Origin: Microbacteriaceae bacterium VKM Ac-2854
GTDB lineage: Bacteria > Actinomycetota > Actinomycetes > Actinomycetales > Microbacteriaceae
Direction: 5' to 3'
Assembly: GCA_013205085.1 (NCBI GenBank)
Contig: JABMLH010000001.1
Span: 434,001 to 498,000 of the forward strand
Length of the DNA stretch: 64,000 bases
This document shows positions 19,219 to 27,247 of the stretch, piece by piece (within the stretch, counting starts at the first letter, position 1; each line of letters begins with the position of its first letter). The notes below the pieces were generated by a model. It had not been told where the DNA came from, ran no database searches, and was given only the letters and a program-made list of their open reading frames with translations. Both the position numbers and the translations under genes were made by a program.

Positions 19219-19968
19219 TCAGGAGTCGGTCATCGACGCCTGGTTCTGCACGAACGCCTCGACGCCGAGAAGGTGGTTCGCCATGCGGATTCGGGCGGCC
19301 TCTGTGTCACCGCTTCGGACGGCGGCGAGGATGGCCTGGTGCTCCGTGTGGGTCACCCGTTCAACGCCGCTCTCGGTGATCGCGCGCCACAGCCGAGCAC
19401 GCACCGTTCGAGACGACGTCGCCTCGATCAGCGCCTCGAGGGCACGATTACGGGAGGCGACCGCGATGATCTGATGAAAGCGGACGTCGGTGTCGAGGAT
19501 CGATTCGTGGTCCGTCTCACCGTCCGTGTTGATCAGTGTCTCGGCTTCGGCGAGGACCGCGGCGGCGGCGGCCAGCTCGTCGTCGGTGATCTGCCGGGCG
19601 GCGAGCCCGGCCGCCTCGGTCTCCAAGATGCGCCGCACCGACTGCAGGTCGACCGCGCCGGCCTCGTCCTGGACGTCGGCCAGGAAGGTCAGCGGCGACA
19701 GCATCAGATCGGGACGCAGTGAGGTCACGTAGGTCCCGGCGCCCTGCCGAGTATCGAGGATCCCCATCACGGCCAGCGCACGCACCCCCTCGCGAAGGGA
19801 GCCGCGCGACACGGAGAGCAGTGCGGCGAGGTCCTTCTCGATCGGCAGGCGGGAGCCGGGCTTCAGCTCGCCCCCGGTGATCATCGCTTTGATGCCGCGG
19901 ATGACGACCTCGGTCTGCGAGGGAGTCGCCGATGGCGCGGGTCGAAGGTTCGGCGTCTCTGCGGTCAT
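19219..19968 (-). CDS. FadR-type GntR regulator of the fucose module
   Basis: 249-aa GntR family protein: winged HTH (about 20-90; GSRLPIEKDLAALLSVSRGSLREGVRAL) followed by an all-helical FCD domain with the metal-binding pattern D...H (DTDVRFHQIIA) and later His residues (THTEHQAIL, ANHLL). It lies between the minus-strand dehydrogenase operon and the divergent L-fucose operon, so it most likely controls both. The mRNA looks leaderless: TAAACT ends 6 nt before the ATG and no SD is present. Confidence 0.9.
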   Translation of the reverse strand: MTAETPNLRPAPSATPSQTEVVIRGIKAMITGGELKPGSRLPIEKDLAALLSVSRGSLREGVRALAVMGILDTRQGAGTYVTSLRPDLMLSPLTFLADVQDEAGAVDLQSVRRILETEAAGLAARQITDDELAAAAAVLAEAETLINTDGETDHESILDTDVRFHQIIAVASRNRALEALIEATSSRTVRARLWRAITESGVERVTHTEHQAILAAVRSGDTEAARIRMANHLLGVEAFVQNQASMTDS

Positions 19969-20014
19969 GGGTTCAGTTTAGGCAGGCCGCCACGATACAG
20001 CTGATGTCCGACCA
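19969..20014. promoter_or_regulatory. fucose intergenic region: leaderless gntR promoter and candidate operator
   Basis: On the minus strand TAAACT (19980-19975) precedes the gntR ATG by exactly 6 nt, the spacing of actinobacterial leaderless promoters. TGGTCGGACA (complement of 20005-20014) resembles FadR-type GntR operators and recurs as TGGTCTGATG at 19128-19119, in front of the other operon. Both are single imperfect sites. Confidence 0.35.
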
Positions 20015-20106
20015 ATCGACTTCAGATCGTCGAAGATTTCTGATTTTGGTGCGCGAGTCGGGAAATTGATCTAATGTATCGACCGCTGGACGACGAAAGG
20101 ACCGCG

Positions 20107-21096
20107 ATGCGAAGACGCACGACGCGTGGAGTCACTCTCACGGAGCAGGGGCTCGGTGCCGCACAACTCGGGAATCTGTACCGCGAGATCGACGACGAAG
20201 AGGCTGCGAAGGTCGTCGACACGGCTTGGGACGCGGGGATCCGGTACTTCGACACCGCACCGCACTACGGGCTGGGCCTGTCCGAGCGCCGCCTCGGCGC
20301 CGCACTGCGCCGCTATCCGCGCGAAGAGTACGTCCTCTCCACCAAGGTCGGGCGTCTGCTCGAGCCGGATCCGGACGGACGCGGGCTGGATCCCGAAGGA
20401 TTCGCGGTACCGGCGACCACCCGCAGGGTCTGGGATTTCAGCCGCGACGGCGTCCTCCGTTCGATCGAGGCGAGCCTGGACCGCACGGGCCTGGACCGGT
20501 TCGACATCGCCTACCTGCATGATCCCGACGACCACTGGGCCGCCGCGTCGACCACCGGCATGGGCGCGCTCCTCGAGTTGCGCGATCAGGGTGTCCTCGC
20601 AGCGGTCGGCGCCGGGATGAACCAGAGTGCGATGCCCGCGGCGCTGATCCGCGAGGCCGACGTCGACCTGATCATGCTCGCGGGCCGCTACACCCTCCTC
20701 GACCAGAGCGGTTTGGACGAGCTGCTGCCGCTGGCGCTCCAGCGCGGCGTCGGGATCGTGGCGGCCGGCGTCTACAACTCCGGGTTGCTCGGCCGGAACC
20801 GGCCCGCCGCCGACGCCCACTTCGACTACGCCCCGGCCCCCGCCGAGCTGATCGGACGCGCGAATGCGATCGCGGACGTTTCCGAGAGCTTCGGCGTCAC
20901 CCTGCCCGAGGCCGCCATCGGCTTCGTTCTCGCCCACCCCGCCGTCGCCTCCGTCGTCCTCGGCGCCCGCTCGACGGCGCAGGTCGACGAGAACGTCCGC
21001 CGCGGATCCGTCGACATCCCGCCCGAACTCTGGACGTCGCTCGCCGAACGGGGACTCCTCAACCTGCCCACGACCACCACTGGAGCATCATCATGA
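20107..21096 (+). CDS. aldo/keto reductase, L-fucose dehydrogenase-like
   Basis: 329-aa AKR of the D-threo-aldose/L-fucose/pyridoxal 4-dehydrogenase group, expected to oxidise L-fucose to its lactone with NAD(P)+. Tetrad visible: D49 and Y54 (FDTAPHYG), K80 (STKVGR), H138 (YLHDPD). The start at MRRRTTRG is preferred over an in-frame ATG 33 bp upstream because AAAGGA precedes it at good spacing. First gene of the plus-strand operon; its stop overlaps the fuconate dehydratase ATG by 4 nt. L-galactose and D-arabinose are common alternative substrates of this family. Confidence 0.87.
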   Translation: MRRRTTRGVTLTEQGLGAAQLGNLYREIDDEEAAKVVDTAWDAGIRYFDTAPHYGLGLSERRLGAALRRYPREEYVLSTKVGRLLEPDPDGRGLDPEGFAVPATTRRVWDFSRDGVLRSIEASLDRTGLDRFDIAYLHDPDDHWAAASTTGMGALLELRDQGVLAAVGAGMNQSAMPAALIREADVDLIMLAGRYTLLDQSGLDELLPLALQRGVGIVAAGVYNSGLLGRNRPAADAHFDYAPAPAELIGRANAIADVSESFGVTLPEAAIGFVLAHPAVASVVLGARSTAQVDENVRRGSVDIPPELWTSLAERGLLNLPTTTTGASS

Positions 21097-22424
21097 CCAC
21101 CATCACCGCTGTGACGGCGCACGACGTGCGATTCCCGACCTCGCTGAGCCTGGACGGCTCGGACGCGATGAACAAGGACGGCGACTACTCGGCCGCCTAC
21201 GTCGTCATCCACACCGACGACCCGGCCCTCAGCGGCTACGGCTTCACCTTCACCATCGGCCGTGGGAACGACCTCTGCGTCGAGGCCGCCCGGCAGCGCG
21301 GGCTGCCGCTGATCGGCAGGGCCGTCGAGGAACTCATCGGTGATCTCGGCGGCACCTATCGGTGGTTGCAGAGCGATTCGCAGCTGCGCTGGCTCGGACC
21401 GGAGAAGGGCGTTGTGCACCTGGCCATGGCCGCCGTGATGAACGCCGTCTGGGACCTCGCCGCCCGCGTCGCCCGCAAGCCGCTCTGGCGCCTGCTTGCG
21501 GAGATGACGCCCGAAGAACTCGTCGACGCCGCCGACCTGCGTTATCTCTCCGACGCCCTCACCCGAACGGAGGCGTTGGAGATCCTGCGCGAGAAGGAAC
21601 CGACGCGCCTCGCCCGGATCGCCACCCTGGAGAGCGCCGGCGGCTACCCCTGTTACACAACGAGTGCCGGCTGGCTCGGCTACTCCGATGACAAGCTGCG
21701 CCGCCTCCTGCAGGAGGCCGTCGACGAGGGTTACCGCCACATCAAGCTCAAGGTCGGCTCGAACAAGCAGGACGACATCCGCCGCCTCAGCATCGCCCGC
21801 GAGGTCATCGGCTGGGACGCCAAACTGATGATCGACGCGAACCAGGTCTGGGATGTGCCGGAGGCGATCGAATGGATGCAGTCCCTGGCGGAGTTCAAAC
21901 CGCTCTGGATCGAGGAACCGACCAGCCCCGACGACATCCTCGGGCACGCTGCCGTGCGTAAGGCCGTCGCGCCGATCGGCGTCGCGACCGGCGAACACGG
22001 CATGAACCGGGTTCTGTTCAAGCAGATGTTCCAGGCCGAAGCGATCGACTTCTGTCAGCTCGACTCCGCCCGCCTCGCCAGCGTCAACGAGATCATCAGC
22101 GTCTACCTGATGGCCTGGAAGTTCGGCGTTCCCGTCTGCCCGCACGCCGGCGGCGTCGGCCTGTGCGAACTCGTCCAGCACCTCTCGATCTTCGACTACG
22201 TCTGCGTCTCCGGCACCCTCGAGAACCGCGTGACGGAGTTCGTCGACCACCTGCACGAGCACTTCGTCGAACCGTGCATCGTCGAGAACGGTGCGTACAC
22301 GATCCCCACCGCCCCCGGCTACAGCGCCGAGATGTACCAGGCGTCGATCGAGCGGTACCGCTTTCCCGACGGAAGCTACTGGATGTCCGTCGCGGCGCCC
22401 GAACTCGAGGAATCCGTCGCGTAG
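21093..22424 (+). CDS. fucD: L-fuconate dehydratase
   Basis: 443-aa enolase-superfamily enzyme that removes water from L-fuconate to give 2-keto-3-deoxy-L-fuconate. It matches the Xanthomonas enzyme along its length: THDVRFPTS-like start, [13 protein letters not shown] region, [22 protein letters not shown]-like segment. The two acid/base residues fall at K220 (KLKVG) and H351 (CPHAGGVG), identical in number to the published catalytic pair. Metal ligands lie in DANQVWD, WIEEP and GEH. It tolerates L-galactonate in characterised homologues. Placed between dehydrogenase and lactonase with overlap or zero spacing. Confidence 0.95.
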   Translation: MTTITAVTAHDVRFPTSLSLDGSDAMNKDGDYSAAYVVIHTDDPALSGYGFTFTIGRGNDLCVEAARQRGLPLIGRAVEELIGDLGGTYRWLQSDSQLRWLGPEKGVVHLAMAAVMNAVWDLAARVARKPLWRLLAEMTPEELVDAADLRYLSDALTRTEALEILREKEPTRLARIATLESAGGYPCYTTSAGWLGYSDDKLRRLLQEAVDEGYRHIKLKVGSNKQDDIRRLSIAREVIGWDAKLMIDANQVWDVPEAIEWMQSLAEFKPLWIEEPTSPDDILGHAAVRKAVAPIGVATGEHGMNRVLFKQMFQAEAIDFCQLDSARLASVNEIISVYLMAWKFGVPVCPHAGGVGLCELVQHLSIFDYVCVSGTLENRVTEFVDHLHEHFVEPCIVENGAYTIPTAPGYSAEMYQASIERYRFPDGSYWMSVAAPELEESVA

Positions 22425-23294
22425 ATGACCGTCATCGACTCCCACCAGCACGTCTGGGACCCGGCCCGCGCCGAATACGACTGGCTCGGACCGGATCTCG
22501 CGCCCATCGACCGAGCCATCGACCTGGACGAGGCGCTGCCGTCGATGCGTCGAGCCGGCATCGACGCGACGGTGCTGGTGGAGTCGGCGGACAACGACGA
22601 GGACACCGAGCTGATGTTCGAGACGGCTCGGAAGCACCCCGAGGTCGTCGCGATCGTCGCGTTCGCGCCGCTGGAGGATCCGCGCCGCATCGCCGAACTC
22701 GCCGAGCGGTTCGCAGCCGAACCGCTCGTCGTCGGGGTGCGAAACCTCATCCACAACAACCCCGACCCGGATTGGCTGCTCCGATCCGATGTTCGGGGCA
22801 GCCTCGATATCCTCGCGGCTCACGGTCTCACCTTCGACCTGGTGTCGGTCCTGCCCCGGCACCTCATGCTGGTGCCCGAGCTGTCGCGACGGCACCCCGG
22901 GCTGAAGATCGTGATCGACCATCTGTCCAAGCCACCGATCGGAGCTTCGGGGCGGGAGCCGTGGTGGACGCTTCTCCGGCAGGCGGCGGAGAACCCGGCC
23001 GTGTACGCGAAGGTATCGGGTCTGTATTCCAGCGTCGGAGATCCCGGCTCCTGGACCGCAGCGAGCGTGGCTCCATACATCCACCATGCTCTCGACGTGT
23101 TCGGTGCCGATCGCCTGATGTTCGGGAGCGATTGGCCGATCTCGATCACCGCCGGTGGGTACGACCTCGTTTGGGACGGATTATCGACGATCCTCGGCGA
23201 CCTCCCCGCACCCGACCGGGCCGCGATCTTCGGGGAGACCGCCCGACGCTTTTACGGCATCGACGAGTTCCGACTGCGCGCAGCGTCGGCATGA
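22425..23294 (+). CDS. amidohydrolase-family L-fucono-lactonase
   Basis: 289-aa COG3618-type metal-dependent hydrolase. N-terminal DSHQHVWDP (HxH-type metal site), IDHLSKPPIG with His, and a C-terminal FGSDWPI with the catalytic Asp. This family contains lactonases for L-fucono-, L-rhamnono- and D-galactono-lactones. The ATG follows the fuconate dehydratase stop without a gap, so translation is coupled. It hydrolyses the lactone made by the aldo/keto reductase, completing the route from L-fucose to L-fuconate. Confidence 0.9.
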   Translation: MTVIDSHQHVWDPARAEYDWLGPDLAPIDRAIDLDEALPSMRRAGIDATVLVESADNDEDTELMFETARKHPEVVAIVAFAPLEDPRRIAELAERFAAEPLVVGVRNLIHNNPDPDWLLRSDVRGSLDILAAHGLTFDLVSVLPRHLMLVPELSRRHPGLKIVIDHLSKPPIGASGREPWWTLLRQAAENPAVYAKVSGLYSSVGDPGSWTAASVAPYIHHALDVFGADRLMFGSDWPISITAGGYDLVWDGLSTILGDLPAPDRAAIFGETARRFYGIDEFRLRAASA

Positions 23295-23415
23295 TGCGAC
23301 GGTGACGTCGATCACGGCTTCGGGGTGCGCGGACCTCCGTACGTCGTGAGCGTTGCGCGGCGTCTCGAGGCTTCATCGCGACCGTGTCCCGAGCGCGGCC
23401 CAGCTCAGGTTCTGC

Positions 23416-23625
23416 CTACTCCAGATCCCGTCGGAACGCCGCAACTGCCGACCAAGCGTCTAGCGCGAGGGCCTCGGCTTCGGCTTGGATCCCGGAGCCG
23501 ATAGCGAGTCGCGCGTAGGCGGTCGAGCCTTCGGCGGTCGGGGTGGCATAGCGCTTGCAGGCGCCGAGAACGAGCAGGAGACGGTCCTTCGCCCAGCAGA
23601 AGCCTTTCGCTGGGAACAGCTCCAA
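23416..23625 (-). other. short open frame of doubtful status in a 580-bp gap
   Basis: The gap 23295-23874 lies between convergent genes. One minus-strand frame (TTG at 23625) encodes 69 aa with AKDRLLLVLGACKRYATP and ends AAFRRDLE. The composition is protein-like and the frame stays open about 40 codons further upstream to a stop, but there is no SD, no good start and no family I recognise. Could be the tail of a decayed gene. The only other structure in the gap is the hairpin at 23794-23847. Confidence 0.2.
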
Positions 23626-23793
23626 CGGCTCATCGACCCCTCGCGCGACATGGAGCAGGCAATGGCGAGCTTCTTCGCCGCGGTGCTCCCCGAGGCCCCG
23701 ATCGAGGCTCTCGCTCAGAACGGTGCCGACGCCGGAACGTCGTCATGGCGATCTCGCGGGCCGCAGCGGCAGCCTGCCGGTGATCGCGTACCG

Positions 23794-23847
23794 GCGTGAC
23801 ACGACCAGCCCCACCGGATCGCTCCGGCGGGGCCGCTCGTGTCACGC
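23794..23847. terminator. long bidirectional hairpin terminator
   Basis: GCGTGACACGA at 23794 pairs exactly with TCGTGTCACGC ending 23847, and the inner bases (CCCCACCGGA / TCCGGCGGGG) continue the pairing to a tetraloop. It lies 28 bp beyond the Nramp-like stop and serves convergent transcripts from both sides. Confidence 0.75.
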
Positions 23848-23874
23848 GTGCTTCGATGAACGGCTTCCTCCGCG

Positions 23875-25194
23875 TCAACCGCCGACGACGAAGTTCAGGA
23901 TGAGCCGGATCGACAGGCAGAGCACCGCGAGCAGTCCGATCGCACCGAACAGGTTCTGCCACCACTTGTTACGCAGGGCGCCCATGAGGCTCTTCCGGTT
24001 CGCCATCACCACGATCAGGGTCGCGAGGAACGGTGCGACCAGGATGGTGAGCGCCTGGGCCGTGACGATCAGCTGAACCGGCGCGGCTTGGAACAGCACG
24101 GTGATGATCAGGCCGAACGCGAGGATCGTGCCGCTGATGATCTTCGCGGTTCCGGAGGTCGATCCCGACGGGTTCCGGCGGTTCAGCGCATCCGAGAGCA
24201 TCGTCCCGCCGGCGGTGGCGTTCGCGGTCATCGCGGAGAACGCGGCGCCGGTGAATCCGATCGCGAAGATCGCGGATCCGACGGGTCCGGCAAGGGGTTC
24301 GAAGATGCCGCCGAGCTGGGCCATGGTGGTGGCGGTCTGGCCGGTGGCGCCGAGAACGGAGGCGGCGACGACGATGACGAGAGAAGTCATGATGCCGGGA
24401 GCGAGGATGCCGGGGATGGTGTCGACCGCGGTGATGTCGCGGTAGTCCTCGGCGCTGCGTGCGCGTTCCTTGGTGCCGTAGGAGGTGAAGAAGGCGGCGT
24501 TGATGGAGAAATTGGTGCCGACGAGGGCGATGACCAGCAGCCAGGCGTCGCTGGGGACACGGGGGATGAGGCCGGAGGCTGCGGCGCCCCAGTCGGGGTT
24601 CGCGATGAAGGCACTGGTGATGAAGGCGGCAGCCATCACGGCGACCATGGCGACGAGCACCTTCTCGATGACGCGGTAGACGTTGCGGAACAGCAGGATC
24701 GTGGCGACGACGAGGGTGCAGAGGATCGTGTAGAGCACAGGGGAGCCGCCGAGCAGCATCGACATGCCCAGTCCGACGCCGACGGCGTTGCCGACGGAGA
24801 AGCAGAGGGTGACGAGGAAAACTCCGACGCCCGCGAGTACCCCGACGGTCTTGCCGAGGTGATCTTTGATCGACTGGATCAGCGAGACGGGGGATTGGAT
24901 GCCCAGCCGCACGCTCATGTCGGTGAGGAAGATCATCAGCAGGGTCGACACGATGATCACCCAGATCAGCGTGTACTGGTAGCCGCTGCCGGCCTGGACG
25001 GCGGTGGCGAGGTTCCCGGGGCCGAACTGCCAGGCGCCCGCGACGAACGCGGGGCCGATCAGGGCCAGTTGTTGCCAGAACGAGCGGCGGGTGCGCCGCG
25101 TCTCGACGATGGTGCGGACGGCCTCCGTGGAGATGCGGCCGTATCCGGTGCCCGGCGTCCGCGAGGTGTGCCGGGTCTTGGTGCGCTCACTCAT
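23875..25194 (-). CDS. Nramp-family transporter lacking canonical metal ligands
   Basis: 439-aa membrane protein with about 11 helices and the Nramp fold signature. The TM1 metal motif DPGN reads GPGN (FGPGNLATAVQAGSGY) and the TM6 MPH motif is replaced by SINAAFFTSYG, so the Asp, Met and His that define Mn/Fe selectivity are absent. That argues for Mg2+-type or non-metal transport. AAGGAG precedes the ATG. It follows the DapA-family gene after 164 bp containing a strong hairpin, so it may be partly uncoupled from it. Function unknown; a role in uptake of the substrate of the neighbouring lyase or hydrolase is speculation. Confidence 0.85.
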   Translation of the reverse strand: MSERTKTRHTSRTPGTGYGRISTEAVRTIVETRRTRRSFWQQLALIGPAFVAGAWQFGPGNLATAVQAGSGYQYTLIWVIIVSTLLMIFLTDMSVRLGIQSPVSLIQSIKDHLGKTVGVLAGVGVFLVTLCFSVGNAVGVGLGMSMLLGGSPVLYTILCTLVVATILLFRNVYRVIEKVLVAMVAVMAAAFITSAFIANPDWGAAASGLIPRVPSDAWLLVIALVGTNFSINAAFFTSYGTKERARSAEDYRDITAVDTIPGILAPGIMTSLVIVVAASVLGATGQTATTMAQLGGIFEPLAGPVGSAIFAIGFTGAAFSAMTANATAGGTMLSDALNRRNPSGSTSGTAKIISGTILAFGLIITVLFQAAPVQLIVTAQALTILVAPFLATLIVVMANRKSLMGALRNKWWQNLFGAIGLLAVLCLSIRLILNFVVGG

Positions 25195-25315
25195 GGCGAG
25201 TCTCCTTCTGCGGGCGTGGGGTCCCGCCGCTTAGTCTTCATCGACTGAGGGGCTGCGACAACGGTGTCGGAGTCCCGGGGCCGCGCGAGGCGGCTGGTCC
25301 ATCGGTGATGGACGA

Positions 25316-25351
25316 AGGGGGCGCGCGGGCCGGAGCCGGCGCGCGCCCCCT
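25316..25351 (-). terminator. 12-bp GC stem after the DapA-family gene
   Basis: AGGGGGCGCGCG and its exact complement flank a 12-nt segment. On the minus strand it starts 7 nt after the lyase stop. It lies between that gene and the Nramp-like gene, suggesting termination or attenuation. Confidence 0.7.
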
Positions 25352-25358
25352 CGGTTCG

Positions 25359-26294
25359 TTACGCGGAGACGGTGACCTTCTCCAGGCCCGCAGAGGCGAA
25401 GGCGGCGGCGATCTCGGCGGAGGCTCCGTCGGCGAGCGGCAGCAGCGGGGTGCGGACGGTCGCGTGATCGAGGATGCCGCGGGCGACGAGGCCCCACTTC
25501 AGGGCGACGGTGCCCTCCATGTGCGAGCCGCGGTGGTACACGTTCTTCGTCACCGGCAGCAGGCGCTCGTGGATCGCGTGCGCGGCGTCGTAGTCGTGCG
25601 CCTTACCTGCCGCGATCAGCTCGACCAGCGCCTCGGGGGCGATGTTGCCGTAGCCGACGAGCAGGCCGTCGACGTCGAACATGGTCGGCAGCAGGTATTC
25701 GTCGTGGCAGGAGAGGATCTGGAGCTCGGGGTAGGCGGCGCGCAGCGCGGGGATCTCGGTGTACCAGCGCTTCATGTTGCGCACGCCGTTCTTGGTGGCG
25801 AAGACGCCCTCCTGGCCGGCGATCTCGAGCTGGGTGTCGAGGTTGTAGGTGGCCTTGGTGTTGTCCGGGTACTGGAACAGGATCAGCGGCAGGCCGCTCT
25901 CCTCGTAGATGTCTGCGTAGCGAGTCTGCGGTGCGCCGTCCTGGTAGCCGAAGCGCAGCCATCCGTGCGAGGGGTAGACCAGCCCGGCGGACGCGCCCGC
26001 CTCGACGGCGCGCTTGGCTTCGAGGGCTGCCACCTTGTTGCCCTCGCCGGTGATGCCGGCGACGATCGGGATCTCGCCGTCGACCGAGTCGCGGAAGGCG
26101 GTGATCACGGCGAGCTGCTCGTCCTGGGTGAGGAACGTGCCTTCGCCGGCGTGGCCGAGGACAACGAGGCTCTTGACCCCGTCGATGGATCCGAGCCAGG
26201 AGCCGAGGCGCTGGATCGCATCGAAGTCGACGTTGCCGTCGGTGGTGAACGGGGTGACGGGGGCGGGGTTGAGGCCGCGGAGGTCGAGCGTCAT
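25359..26294 (-). CDS. DapA/NAL-family lyase or dehydratase
   Basis: 311-aa class I (beta/alpha)8 enzyme of the dihydrodipicolinate synthase/N-acetylneuraminate lyase superfamily. The Schiff-base Lys is K168 (FATKNGV) and the proton-relay Tyr is Y142 (ILFQYPDN); LGHAGEGTFLT replaces the canonical GTTGE loop. Members without a lysine-biosynthesis context usually act on 2-keto-3-deoxy sugar acids or related 2-oxo acids. It is divergent from an FAH hydrolase and a LacI regulator across a shared operator, pointing to an inducible catabolic step. Exact substrate unknown. AAAGGA precedes the ATG. Confidence 0.88.
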   Translation of the reverse strand: MTLDLRGLNPAPVTPFTTDGNVDFDAIQRLGSWLGSIDGVKSLVVLGHAGEGTFLTQDEQLAVITAFRDSVDGEIPIVAGITGEGNKVAALEAKRAVEAGASAGLVYPSHGWLRFGYQDGAPQTRYADIYEESGLPLILFQYPDNTKATYNLDTQLEIAGQEGVFATKNGVRNMKRWYTEIPALRAAYPELQILSCHDEYLLPTMFDVDGLLVGYGNIAPEALVELIAAGKAHDYDAAHAIHERLLPVTKNVYHRGSHMEGTVALKWGLVARGILDHATVRTPLLPLADGASAEIAAAFASAGLEKVTVSA

Positions 26295-26338
26295 GACAGT
26301 CCTTTTCTCTCATCGTTGAGACCGGCAACCGGAGCTGG

Positions 26339-26394
26339 TTGCAATCGTTCGTGGGAACGTTTGCAAGGTACGCCGGATCGGCGCAGACTGTCAA
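26339..26394. promoter_or_regulatory. divergent promoter region with LacI-type inverted repeat
   Basis: TTGCAATCGTTC (26339-26350) and GAACGTTTGCAA (26355-26366) form a 12-bp inverted repeat with one mismatch around GTGG. On the minus strand TTGACA (26394-26389) and, 18 bp on, TACCTT (26370-26365) make a promoter for the DapA-family gene, with the repeat starting inside the -10. Probable operator of the LacI protein encoded at 27244-28323. Confidence 0.65.
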
Positions 26395-26422
26395 CAACGA
26401 AGTTCGAAACGAGGGAGATCCG

Positions 26423-27247
26423 ATGCGGCTCGGCAACGATGACGGCAGGCTTGTGCTGATCCGCGGCGATGAGATGGTGGACGTCGCGACGCGGTCGGAG
26501 GGGCGGTTCGGCCCGGATCCGATGGCGGCATTCGATGACTGGGCGGAGTTAGTGGGATGGGCGCGCAGCGTCGGGCCCGGTCCATCGCGGCCCGCCGATC
26601 TCGCTCGGCTCAGCGCACCCGTTCCCCGCCCACGCCAAGTCGTCGCGGCAGCCCGCAGCTATCGCGAAGGCGCCGAGCCGCGCCCCGCCGGCCTCCCGCC
26701 CATCTTCACGAAGTTCCCGTCATCGATCGTCGGGCCCGACGCCATCGTCGATCTGCCCGGCGCGAGCGTGGACTGGGAGGTCGAGCTCGTTGTGGTCGTC
26801 GGCCACACGATCGAGCGGATCGACGAAACCAACGCCTGGGCGCACGTCGCTGGCCTGACCGTCGGGCAGGACCTCACCGATCGCGAGCTGCAGCGGTCGG
26901 GACCGGTGCCACAATTTGCGCTGGCGAAATCGTTCCCCGGATTCAGCCCGCTGGGTCCAGTGCTCGTCACGCCCGACGAGTTCGCCGATCCGGATGCGAT
27001 CGGACTTCGCTGTTCGGTGAACGGCGAGACCGTGCAGAACGGAAACACCCGCGACCTGCTCTACCCGATTCCTGTCCTGCTGTCGCGGCTGGCCCGGATC
27101 CTCACTCTGCATCCCGGTGACCTGGTCTTCACAGGAACTCCCGCCGGCTCCGGGATGACGCGCACACCGCCGCGGTACCTCCGCACCGGCGACGAGCTCG
27201 TCAGCGAGATCGACGGCATCGGAGCGATCCGGCAGGTGTTCGCGTGA
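26423..27247 (+). CDS. FAH-family hydrolase/hydratase
   Basis: 274-aa fumarylacetoacetate-hydrolase fold protein. The conserved C-terminal core is present: metal acidic residues in VDWEVELVVVVG, VGQDLTDRELQ, FALAKSFPGFSPLGP and LHPGDLVFTGTPAGSG. Family members cleave 2,4-diketo acids or hydrate 2-oxo-pentenoates; 2,4-diketo-3-deoxy sugar acids are hydrolysed by this family in fucose and rhamnose pathways, so a link with the SDR of the fucose module is possible. Start at MRLGNDDG is taken because GAGGGAG lies just upstream; the longer frame runs into the operator. Its stop overlaps the LacI GTG by 4 nt. Confidence 0.85.
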   Translation: MRLGNDDGRLVLIRGDEMVDVATRSEGRFGPDPMAAFDDWAELVGWARSVGPGPSRPADLARLSAPVPRPRQVVAAARSYREGAEPRPAGLPPIFTKFPSSIVGPDAIVDLPGASVDWEVELVVVVGHTIERIDETNAWAHVAGLTVGQDLTDRELQRSGPVPQFALAKSFPGFSPLGPVLVTPDEFADPDAIGLRCSVNGETVQNGNTRDLLYPIPVLLSRLARILTLHPGDLVFTGTPAGSGMTRTPPRYLRTGDELVSEIDGIGAIRQVFA

